From: Paenibacillus thiaminolyticus
GTDB lineage: Bacteria; Bacillota; Bacilli; Paenibacillales; Paenibacillaceae
Direction: 5' to 3'
NCBI RefSeq assembly: GCF_007066085.1
Contig: NZ_CP041405.1
Coordinates: forward strand, 6,231,501 to 6,295,500
Length of the DNA: 64,000 nucleotides
Program-made: the position numbers and the translations under genes
Notes under the pieces: model-generated
What the model was told of the DNA's origin: nothing
Seen by the model: only the letters and a program-made list of their open reading frames with translations
The model's database searches: none
In this document: positions 16,974 through 24,783 of the stretch, in pieces
Layout: every line of letters starts with the position of its first letter
Numbering within the stretch: the stretch's first letter is position 1

Positions 16974-17762
16974 ATGGAAATCCTCGTTCAGGCTTTCCCT
17001 GTTTTTTTGCTCACGCTATGTCGAATTACGGCATTCTTTGTCACAGTCCCTGTCATATCTTCGCGGGGCGTGCCGAATCATTTTCGTGTCGGACTCGCAT
17101 TTTTTGTGAGCGTGATCGCCTATTTGCTGTTCGGCCTCGGCAAAACCGTGCCGGCAGACGGCATGTTTATCATTTTCATTATAAGAGAAGTATTAATTGG
17201 CCTATTAATCGGATTTTTGGCCCAGCTGTTCTTCACCGCCGTGCAGACGGCCGGGTCGTTCATCGACATCCAGATCGGCTTCGGGATTGCGAATGTCATC
17301 GATCCGTTGACAGGCGCCACCTCGCCGGTAATGGGGAACTTCAAGTACATCTTTGTCGTGCTGTTGTTTCTCGGGATGAACGGCCACCATTACTTTATCG
17401 ACGGAATCATGCGAAGTTTTGAGTGGCTGCCGCTGGATGAGAACACCTTCTTTGAACAGATAGCGAACGGACTCGTCTCCGAATTTTTGGTGCAGTCCTT
17501 CGTTCAGGCGTTCATCATCGCGTTCCAGATCTCGGCGCCCCTCATCGTGGCGCTGTTCCTGACCGATGTGGCGCTTGGCTTTCTGGCGCGGTCGGCACCG
17601 CAGTTCAATATCTTTGTCGTGGGCATACCGCTCAAATTGATTATCGGATTAGTAATGCTGCTACTGACCGTACCTAGTCTTATTTACGTGCTGCAGCAGT
17701 TGTTCTCCTCGCTATTCGAGGCGCTTGACCAGCTGTTACGCATGATGCAGGGGGCGGGATAA
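16974..17762 (+). CDS. fliR: FliR, flagellar export gate protein
   Basis: FliR completes the FliPQR helical gate. The 262-residue, strongly hydrophobic protein has about six to eight membrane segments and recognisable motifs RITAFFVTVPVISSRGVPN and DIQIGFGIANVIDPLTGA. It starts at ATG 16974 with weak GAAGAG upstream. The last base of its TAA stop is the first base of the flhB start codon. Confidence 0.95.
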   Translation: MEILVQAFPVFLLTLCRITAFFVTVPVISSRGVPNHFRVGLAFFVSVIAYLLFGLGKTVPADGMFIIFIIREVLIGLLIGFLAQLFFTAVQTAGSFIDIQIGFGIANVIDPLTGATSPVMGNFKYIFVVLLFLGMNGHHYFIDGIMRSFEWLPLDENTFFEQIANGLVSEFLVQSFVQAFIIAFQISAPLIVALFLTDVALGFLARSAPQFNIFVVGIPLKLIIGLVMLLLTVPSLIYVLQQLFSSLFEALDQLLRMMQGAG

Positions 17763-18901
17763 TGATGACACGTACGCGCCGCGGGCAGACGATACCGTCT
17801 GCCGCCCGCGAATATCAATTGAGACACCGTCTGAATCTCCAGCTGTTCTCGCAAGAGAAGACGGAGAAGGCAACCCCGAAAAAGAGGCAGGAGTCCCGCA
17901 AGAAGGGGCAGGTTGCCAAGAGCTCGGACTTGTCTGGGGCGTCCATCCTGCTTGCATGCTTCTTCTGCCTGCTTATGTTCGGGAGCTTTTATAAGGAGAG
18001 AGTGTTCGATTTATTCGCGGATTCCTTGCAGCACCGGTTGACGATGAATGTCACGATAGGCAATGTGACGGACTATTTCAGCCAGATCTTCCTGAAAGGA
18101 CTTATCGTGTTAGCCCCCGTGTTTCTTGCGGCATTTCTGATGGGCCTCATCGCGAATTACGCGCAGATCGGATTTTTGTTCACCGGCGAGCCCATGAAAA
18201 TGAAACTAAGCAAAATCAACCCGATACAAGGGTTCAAACGGATTTTCTCACTTCGTTCCGTTGTGGAGTTTTTGAAATCGATATTGAAGCTGGCAGCGAT
18301 TGCTGTCATCGTCTACTTGTCTTTGTGGGGGGAGCGGGATCGCATTGTCCAGATGTCGCATGTGCCCCTCAATGACATATTGAGCTATACCGCACAAATT
18401 ACGCTGTCTCTCGGATTGAAGATCGGCGCCGCCTTGTTCGCGATCGCCATCATGGACTACATGTACCAACGTTATGATCATGAGAAAAGCATGCGCATGT
18501 CCAAGCAAGACATTAAGGACGAGTACAAAAAAACAGAGGGTGACCCTCTTATCAAAGGAAAAATCAAAGAACGACAACGCCGCATGGCAATGATGCGGAT
18601 GATGCAGGAAGTGCCGAAGGCGGACGTTATCATTACGAACCCGACTCACTTCGCCGTCGCGCTGAAGTATGACGGTTCCGAGATGGAAGCCCCGCAAGTG
18701 ATTGCGAAGGGGCAGGATTACGTTGCTCTGCGCATCAAGCAAATCGCCAAGGAGAACGGCGTACTGACCATGGAAAACAAGCCGCTCGCCCGGGCTTTAT
18801 TCGAGAGGACGGAGATTGGCGAAGCCATACCAGCCGACTTGTTCCAGGCCGTGGCGGAAGTTCTGGCTTATGTATACAAATTGAAAGGCAAAGTCAATTG
18901 A
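17762..18901 (+). CDS. flhB: FlhB, export specificity switch protein
   Basis: FlhB sits at the gate entrance and switches export from hook to filament substrates after autocleavage. The 379-residue protein has four membrane helices (roughly 55-250) and a cytoplasmic C domain with the intact autocleavage site NPTH (Asn at about 293) in ADVIITNPTHFAVALKYDG. The N-terminal cytoplasmic tail is longer than the minimal FlhB start, because the conserved LQLFSQEKTEKATPKK begins near residue 27. Two tandem ATGs (17762, 17765) are possible starts. Confidence 0.95.
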   Translation: MMTRTRRGQTIPSAAREYQLRHRLNLQLFSQEKTEKATPKKRQESRKKGQVAKSSDLSGASILLACFFCLLMFGSFYKERVFDLFADSLQHRLTMNVTIGNVTDYFSQIFLKGLIVLAPVFLAAFLMGLIANYAQIGFLFTGEPMKMKLSKINPIQGFKRIFSLRSVVEFLKSILKLAAIAVIVYLSLWGERDRIVQMSHVPLNDILSYTAQITLSLGLKIGAALFAIAIMDYMYQRYDHEKSMRMSKQDIKDEYKKTEGDPLIKGKIKERQRRMAMMRMMQEVPKADVIITNPTHFAVALKYDGSEMEAPQVIAKGQDYVALRIKQIAKENGVLTMENKPLARALFERTEIGEAIPADLFQAVAEVLAYVYKLKGKVN

Positions 18902-18927
18902 GCTAACAAGTTTGGGGGAAGCAATCC

Positions 18928-20961
18928 GTGAAAACGCGAGATCTATTCGTCTTGGTCGGCATCATCGGCATCGTGCTCATGATGGTCCTGCCGATACCGT
19001 TATGGCTGTTGGACATCCTGCTGGTGATCAATATCTCATTGGCGCTGATGATCCTATTGATTGCCATGAATTCGAAGGAAGCTCTGGAGTTTTCGATTTT
19101 TCCGGCAATGCTGCTCATCACGACGTTATTCCGGCTTGCGCTCAACATCTCGACGACCAAGCAGATTTTGGCAAATGGGGAAGCGGGAGATGTCGTCGCC
19201 ACATTCGGCCAGTGGATAACGCAGGGCAATATCGCCGTCGGTATGGTTGTATTCCTCATTCTCGTCATCGTGCAATTCATTGTCATCACGAAGGGTTCCG
19301 AGCGGGTCGCCGAAGTCGCGGCGCGATTCACGCTCGACGCGATGCCCGGGAAGCAGATGGCGATCGATGCGGATCTGAATGCCGGGCTTATCAATGAACA
19401 GCAGGCGCGCGAGCGCCGGGAGAAAATCGAGAAAGAAGCCGATTTCTACGGCGCGATGGACGGTGCCAGCAAGTTCGTCAAAGGGGACGCCATCGCCAGC
19501 ATCATCATCCTGCTCATCAACCTGATCGGCGGCTTCGTCATCGGAATCGCAATGCACGGCATGGCCTTCGACGAAGCGGCATCGACTTATTCGATTCTGT
19601 CGATCGGGGACGGTCTCGTCAGCCAGATTCCGGCCTTGCTGATTTCGACCGCGGCCGGTCTCATCGTCACGCGGGCAGCTTCCAAAGGAAATCTGGCCGA
19701 GGATATGAGCACGCAGATGCTCGCTTATCCGAAGCTGCTCTACATCGTCGCCGCGACGATTGCAATGCTCGGCTTGCTGACGCCGATCGGCCTGAAGCCA
19801 ACCGTGCCGTTCGCGGCCGTGCTGGCCATTGCCGGCTACCGGATGCAGAAGACGATGGACGAGCGCCAGGTTCAGGAGGAGCAGCTCGAAGAGGAGCAGC
19901 AGATCGAGGAGGTCCGCAGTCCGGAGAGCGTCATCAACCTGCTGCAGGTGGATCCGATCGAGTTCGAATTCGGCTACGGGCTTATTCCGCTCGCCGACGC
20001 CCAGCAGGGCGGCGACCTGCTGGACCGCATCATCATGATCCGCAGGCAATGTGCGCTTGAGCTCGGTCTCGTCGTTCCTGTCATCCGGATCCGGGACAAT
20101 ATCCAGCTGAAGCCGAACGAATATGTCATCAAAATTAAAGGCAATGCCGTTGCCCAGGGTGAACTGCTGCTCAATCATTATTTGGCGATGAACCCGGGCT
20201 ATGAGGATGATTCCGTCTCCGGCATTGAGACGACGGAGCCGGCCTTCGGCCTTCCGGCCCTGTGGGTCGACGAGACGATGAAGGAACGGGCGGAGCTGGC
20301 AGGATATACCGTCGTCGATCCGCCGTCCGTCGTCGCAACGCATCTGACCGAGATCATTAAGCGGCATGCGCATGAACTGGTCGGCCGTCAGGAGACGAAG
20401 GCGCTCGTGGAGACTGTCAAGGAACAGTATCCGGCGCTGGCCGACGATCTGATACCGAATGTGCTCTCCATCGGGGAAGTGCAGAAGGTGCTGGCGAAGC
20501 TGCTGCGTGAAAAGATATCGATTCGCGATTTGGTCACCATCTTCGAGACGCTGGCCGATTACGGGACCTATACGAAGGATCCGGATGTGCTTACGGAGTA
20601 TGTCCGTCAGGCGCTGGCCCGCCAGATCACCCAGCAGTACGTCACTCCGGGAGAGACGCTGCGCGTCATTACGGTAGGTCCAACACTGGAGAAGAAGATT
20701 GCGGAGAGCGTAACGCAGAACGAGCACGGATCTTATCTCGTCATGGATCCAGGCACGACGCAGCAGGTATATCAGCGGATAAGCGATCAGGTGCAGCGTC
20801 TCCTGCAATCGGGACATTCGCCGGTCCTGCTCGCGTCCCCGTCCATTCGCATGTACTTGCGGCAGCTGCTGGAGCGCGCCATGCAGGATATTCCGGTACT
20901 CTCTTACAATGAGCTTGAGCCTAGCGTAGAAATTCAAAGTGTCGGAGTGGTGAATGTATGA
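18928..20961 (+). CDS. flhA: FlhA, flagellar export gate protein
   Basis: FlhA forms the nonameric export ring and proton-coupled gate. The 677-residue protein has about eight N-terminal membrane helices (up to about residue 310) with the FHIPEP-family segment RFTLDAMPGKQMAIDADLNA, then a linker (QVQEEQLEEEQQIEEV) and the four-part cytoplasmic domain that docks chaperone-substrate complexes. It starts at GTG 18928 behind TTGGGGGAA. flhF overlaps its last 4 bp. Confidence 0.96.
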   Translation: MKTRDLFVLVGIIGIVLMMVLPIPLWLLDILLVINISLALMILLIAMNSKEALEFSIFPAMLLITTLFRLALNISTTKQILANGEAGDVVATFGQWITQGNIAVGMVVFLILVIVQFIVITKGSERVAEVAARFTLDAMPGKQMAIDADLNAGLINEQQARERREKIEKEADFYGAMDGASKFVKGDAIASIIILLINLIGGFVIGIAMHGMAFDEAASTYSILSIGDGLVSQIPALLISTAAGLIVTRAASKGNLAEDMSTQMLAYPKLLYIVAATIAMLGLLTPIGLKPTVPFAAVLAIAGYRMQKTMDERQVQEEQLEEEQQIEEVRSPESVINLLQVDPIEFEFGYGLIPLADAQQGGDLLDRIIMIRRQCALELGLVVPVIRIRDNIQLKPNEYVIKIKGNAVAQGELLLNHYLAMNPGYEDDSVSGIETTEPAFGLPALWVDETMKERAELAGYTVVDPPSVVATHLTEIIKRHAHELVGRQETKALVETVKEQYPALADDLIPNVLSIGEVQKVLAKLLREKISIRDLVTIFETLADYGTYTKDPDVLTEYVRQALARQITQQYVTPGETLRVITVGPTLEKKIAESVTQNEHGSYLVMDPGTTQQVYQRISDQVQRLLQSGHSPVLLASPSIRMYLRQLLERAMQDIPVLSYNELEPSVEIQSVGVVNV

Positions 20962-22325
20962 GAGTAAAAAAGTACATTGTGGAGACGATGCCCGAAGCGA
21001 TGAGCCAAATTCGTCAAGAATTGGGGCAGGATGCGGTTATCATCAGCACGAAGGAAGTTCGTACAGGCGGCTTCCTCGGGATGTTCAGCCGCAAGGCGAT
21101 CGAGGTGGTCGCGGCTGTGGACGAACAAGCGCAGCCGACCCGGCCGGCAAGCTCCGCAGCAAAGGCGGCGGCTCCCGCCGAACCTCCGGCGCGGGTCTAC
21201 GTCTCGCCGACGGCGGCGCGCAGCGCCTATGGCGGCGCTCCTGCCGAGCCGCGTCCGCCCGCTCCGCAGGTGAAGGAAGCGGCTCCCGACAACACTGCGC
21301 CGCGGCCGCAGCGGCCGGGGGAGCAAGCATCTCCGGCCGGGGGAGCCGAAGAGGGGGCGCGACCGGCTCAGCGGGAGGAGACGGGATTGGCGTCCGCCGC
21401 GCCGCTGGCGTTCGCCTCCGAACTTGAGGCGGCCGTGACGCAAGCATCCCGGCGTCCGCTGCTGGACGCGGAATGGCAGATCGAGATGGCCGAGATGAAG
21501 CAGATGATGCACAAGGTGATGCAGCGCGTCTACCAGGAGAGCTGGCCGGAACCGTTCAAGGAGATGGAACGGCATCTGCTGCGGCAAGGCGTTGGCAGCG
21601 AGCTGGTGAACCGCTTCATCGAGGCGGCTGCAGAGCAATGCCCGCATCCGAAGGACGCGGAGTCTGCGGAAGCGAAGCGGCTCGTTACCGAACAGGTAAG
21701 CGAGCAGCTTCTGAATTGGCAGGGGGACGGCATTACGAAGGCTACCCGCATCGTATACTTCGTCGGTCCGACGGGGGTCGGGAAGACGACGACGATTGCC
21801 AAGCTGGCCGCGGATCAGATTTTTCACCATGGCCGCAAGGTCGGGTTTATTACCGCAGATACATATCGGATTTCGGCCGTCGAGCAGCTGCGGACGTACG
21901 CTTCGATCCTGAACGTCCCGCTAGAGGTCGTTACTTCACCTGGCGATACGGAGCGGGCGCTGAACGCGCTTGAAGCATGCGACCTCATTTTGATGGACAC
22001 GGCCGGACGCAATTTTCGCAATGACATGTTCGTCAACGAATTGAACACGATGCTCAAGCCGCTTCCGTTCAGCATGACCTTCCTCGTGCTGAGTCTGACG
22101 TCGAAGACCGAGGACATGCTGGCCATCTGGGAACGGTTCGAATATCAGCGCATCGACAGTCTCATTCTGACCAAAGCGGATGAGACCGCAACATACGGAA
22201 CGATATTGAATTTGGCGTCCCGGGTGAAGATTCCCTGCAGCTATTTGACGACAGGGCAGAACGTACCCGATGATATACAGCCTTTTCAAGTGAATGATGC
22301 GGTGCGATGGATAATGGGAGATTGA
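20958..22325 (+). CDS. flhF: FlhF, SRP-type GTPase for flagellar placement
   Basis: FlhF is the third SRP-family GTPase and works with FlhG to set flagellar position and number. The 455-residue protein has the N-terminal B domain opening (MRVKKYIVETMPEAMSQIRQ), a Pro/Ala/Arg-rich low-complexity stretch (about 55-150), the N domain, and the GTPase domain with G1 VGPTGVGKTTTIAKL (about 268-282), ITADTYRISAVEQL, and MDTAGRN. The start overlaps the flhA stop and flhG begins 4 nt after its stop, as usual for this trio. Confidence 0.95.
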   Translation: MRVKKYIVETMPEAMSQIRQELGQDAVIISTKEVRTGGFLGMFSRKAIEVVAAVDEQAQPTRPASSAAKAAAPAEPPARVYVSPTAARSAYGGAPAEPRPPAPQVKEAAPDNTAPRPQRPGEQASPAGGAEEGARPAQREETGLASAAPLAFASELEAAVTQASRRPLLDAEWQIEMAEMKQMMHKVMQRVYQESWPEPFKEMERHLLRQGVGSELVNRFIEAAAEQCPHPKDAESAEAKRLVTEQVSEQLLNWQGDGITKATRIVYFVGPTGVGKTTTIAKLAADQIFHHGRKVGFITADTYRISAVEQLRTYASILNVPLEVVTSPGDTERALNALEACDLILMDTAGRNFRNDMFVNELNTMLKPLPFSMTFLVLSLTSKTEDMLAIWERFEYQRIDSLILTKADETATYGTILNLASRVKIPCSYLTTGQNVPDDIQPFQVNDAVRWIMGD

Positions 22326-22329
22326 CCTC

Positions 22330-23238
22330 ATGATGAATGACCAAGCTCAAGCGCTACGCAGACTTGTCAGCAAGAAGCTTCAGAACGGGCCGCCTGCGCC
22401 GGCGGAGCCGGGCCAGCCGCGCTCGGCCCGCATCATTACCGTCACGAGCGGCAAAGGAGGCGTCGGCAAATCGAATGTCACTTTGAACTTCGCCTTGTCG
22501 CTGCAGCAGCTTGGCTGCCGCACGCTCGTATTCGACGCCGACATCGGAATGGCGAATATCGATGTGCTGATCGGATCGCCTTCACCCTTTAGTCTGGCCC
22601 ATGTGCTGCACGGGACGAAGACGCTGCGGGACATTATCCAGATCGGCCCCGGCGGCCTTCACTATGTGCCGGGAGGCTCCGGGCTGCAGGATCTGCTCGA
22701 TATGCCCGTGGAACAGATCGACAACTTCCTGACCGAGATGGATGCAATGTCGGAGCTGTATGATGTCATTCTGTTCGATACGGGAGCCGGATTGAGCAAA
22801 GAGACGCTGCGGTTCATCATGGCGGCAGACGAGACATGGATTGTGACGACACCGGAGCCGACGGCGATCGCGGATGCGTACGCCGTGCTGAAGCTGGTGT
22901 CGGGCTTAGGGCATAACTGCCCGCTCCGGCTTATCGTGAACCGTGCATCCGACTGGAAGGAAGGGACGCAGACGGCTTACCGGCTGACCTCGGTCAGCGA
23001 GCGATTCCTGAATCGGAGCTTGCCGGTTCTCGGATACATCTATGACGATCCGCATGTGATGCAGGCCGTGAAGAAGCAGGAGCCCTTCACTATCCTCTAT
23101 CCGCAATGCAGGGCATCAGCGCAGATCAGGGAACTGGCGCGGGTATATACCCAGGGCATCAAGCAGACGGAAGCCGGGGGAGCACCGGGGGGAGTCAAGC
23201 AGTTCGTGCGGAAATGGCTGCGCCGCTGGTCGATCTAA
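22330..23238 (+). CDS. flhG: FlhG (YlxH), MinD-like ATPase
   Basis: FlhG is a ParA/MinD-family ATPase that partners FlhF and, in Bacilli, also interacts with FliM/FliY during C-ring assembly. The deviant Walker A SGKGGVGKSNVTLN starts near residue 40, followed by the MinD-like FDADIGMANIDVLIG. The first 25 residues (MMNDQAQALRRLVSKKLQ) look like the DQAxxLR motif that stimulates FlhF GTP hydrolysis. The 302-residue length is normal. About 120 nt with an intergenic repeat separate it from cheB. Confidence 0.94.
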   Translation: MMNDQAQALRRLVSKKLQNGPPAPAEPGQPRSARIITVTSGKGGVGKSNVTLNFALSLQQLGCRTLVFDADIGMANIDVLIGSPSPFSLAHVLHGTKTLRDIIQIGPGGLHYVPGGSGLQDLLDMPVEQIDNFLTEMDAMSELYDVILFDTGAGLSKETLRFIMAADETWIVTTPEPTAIADAYAVLKLVSGLGHNCPLRLIVNRASDWKEGTQTAYRLTSVSERFLNRSLPVLGYIYDDPHVMQAVKKQEPFTILYPQCRASAQIRELARVYTQGIKQTEAGGAPGGVKQFVRKWLRRWSI

Positions 23239-23292
23239 CTCATGCCGAACAGGCGCATGGTAGCTTCATGCTCGCCAATAACCGGTATGGCA

Positions 23293-23340
23293 GTTCACAT
23301 GACTGCAATCCTCAATAGACATACTTTTTTGAACACCCTC
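23293..23340 (-). repeat. GTTCAA intergenic repeat, copy A
   Basis: Read on the minus strand this copy contains CGAGGGTGTTCAAAAAAGT and, 32 nt further on, TGAAC, giving a small GTTCA/TGAAC dyad. It is the most divergent of five related intergenic copies in the window and lies between flhG and cheB. Confidence 0.5.
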
Positions 23341-23361
23341 GATAAGGGAGCGTGATGGAAT

Positions 23362-24705
23362 GTGACAACCAAGAAAATACTTGTCGTAGACGATTCGGCC
23401 TTCATGCGCGCCATTATATCGGATTTGATTTCACGCGAATCGACCTTTGAGGTGGTAGACACAGCCCGGGATGGAGAAGAAGCTGTGCGCAAGGTGAAGG
23501 AGCTCCTGCCGGACGCGGTTACGCTGGACGTCGAGATGCCTGTCCAGAATGGCTTGCAGGCCCTTCAGCAAATTATGGCTCAGTCCCCGACGCCGGTCAT
23601 CATGCTCTCAAGCTCGACCGAAGACGGGCGTTCCGAGACGTTGACGGCTTTGGAATTGGGTGCGATCGATTTTGTGTGCAAGCCGTCTCCAACGGGTGGA
23701 GCGGGCACGATCGAAGAAGTGGGACAGATGCTGGTCGACAAGCTTCATGCAGCCATCGCCTCCGCGGAACGCAGACGGCAGATGGAACGGCTGAAGCTTC
23801 TAATCGGTTCTGGCGACGAGAGCCCGGACCCTCGCCGGACGGCGAAGCCGGCCGCGGCGCCGCCAGCACAGGATCAGCGCTCAGCGGAGCCGGCGCGGCG
23901 CGGGCGCACGAGCGGTACGCCGCCTGCGGCGGACGGCAAGCAGGCGCGGCGAAGAGGGGAATCGCCGCCGCCTCTGCCGTCCGCGGCACCGCCCGCGGCC
24001 GCGAGAGGCAGCCGGCCGAAGCCGGTTCTGCCCGCCGAAGAGCCGGGCAGAGCTGTTGGCGGCCCATCCGTTCGCGGCGCGGGCGGCGGTTCCGCCAAGG
24101 CGGCAGATCCGGAACGGGCTGTGCGGTTCCGCCATATTGTCGCCATCGGGACCTCTACAGGCGGTCCGCGGGCGCTGAAGACGCTGCTGTCCGCGCTGCC
24201 GCATCATCTGCCGGCGCCCGTGCTCATCGTCCAGCATATGCCGCCGAACTTCACCCGTTCGCTGGCAGAACGGCTGGACAGCTACAGCGAGCTGAAGGTG
24301 AAGGAAGCCGAGGATGGAGAGGTGCTTATGAGCGGAACGGCTTATATCGCGCCGGGCGGCCTCCATATGACGGCGGTGGCCCGTCCGGACGGCACGTACG
24401 CCATTGCCTTGAACCGGACGGACCCCGTATCCGGGCACCGGCCTTCCGTGGATCGGCTGTTCGAGTCACTGCTCCCTTTGCGGCAGCTTAAGCGCCATGC
24501 CGTGCTCTTGACCGGAATGGGCAGCGACGGGGCCAAAATGATGCAGCGCCTGGCCGAGGACGGCGCAACCTCGACCTTCGCAGAAAGTGAAGAGAGCTGT
24601 GTCGTATTCGGAATGCCGCGCGCAGCGATCGAACTCGGGTGTGTATCCCAGGTCATTCCATTGCAAGACATGGCTGGCGCTATCGTAACGGCTACGTCTG
24701 GGTAG
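23362..24705 (+). CDS. cheB: CheB, receptor methylesterase/deamidase
   Basis: CheB removes methyl groups from chemoreceptors when phosphorylated. The receiver domain (1-120) has DD at 10-11 and phospho-acceptor Asp56 (TLDVEMPVQNG). The C-terminal esterase domain (from about 258) has the catalytic Ser in IGTSTGGPRAL, His in VQHMPPNFT and Asp in GMGSDGAKMM. Between them is an unusually long Arg/Pro/Ala/Gly-rich linker of about 100 residues (about 155-258), making the protein 447 residues rather than about 350. GTG 23362 follows AAGGGAG at a rather long spacing of 11 nt. Confidence 0.94.
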   Translation: MTTKKILVVDDSAFMRAIISDLISRESTFEVVDTARDGEEAVRKVKELLPDAVTLDVEMPVQNGLQALQQIMAQSPTPVIMLSSSTEDGRSETLTALELGAIDFVCKPSPTGGAGTIEEVGQMLVDKLHAAIASAERRRQMERLKLLIGSGDESPDPRRTAKPAAAPPAQDQRSAEPARRGRTSGTPPAADGKQARRRGESPPPLPSAAPPAAARGSRPKPVLPAEEPGRAVGGPSVRGAGGGSAKAADPERAVRFRHIVAIGTSTGGPRALKTLLSALPHHLPAPVLIVQHMPPNFTRSLAERLDSYSELKVKEAEDGEVLMSGTAYIAPGGLHMTAVARPDGTYAIALNRTDPVSGHRPSVDRLFESLLPLRQLKRHAVLLTGMGSDGAKMMQRLAEDGATSTFAESEESCVVFGMPRAAIELGCVSQVIPLQDMAGAIVTATSG

Positions 24706-24728
24706 CGCGAAGCTGTACATGAGTGTGT

Positions 24729-24765
24729 GTTCAATAAGGCGGACCTTTTTGAACGACCTCTATAT
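24729..24765 (-). repeat. GTTCAA intergenic repeat, copy B
   Basis: GTTCAATAAG (24729-24738) pairs with CTTTTTGAAC (24745-24754), a 10-bp stem with one mismatch and a 6-nt loop. On the minus strand it reads GAGGTCGTTCAAAAAGGTCC, matching the family core. It separates cheB from cheA. Confidence 0.65.
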
Positions 24766-24783
24766 CGGAAAGGGGGGGCGAAC

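Noticed and set aside
19126..20937. 603-residue minus-strand ORF opposite flhA
   Set aside because: It is a shadow of flhA: composition is His/Arg/Asp-rich nonsense, no ribosome binding site, and flhA on the + strand is unmistakable.
20954..21973. Alternative-frame + strand ORFs (157 and 166 residues) inside flhF
   Set aside because: They lie out of frame within a clear FlhF protein and have Gly/Arg/Ala-rich shadow composition.
24727..24783. N-terminal extension of CheA from an upstream GTG
   Set aside because: It would translate the intergenic palindromic repeat; the ATG at 24784 has a good Shine-Dalgarno and gives the normal Hpt start.
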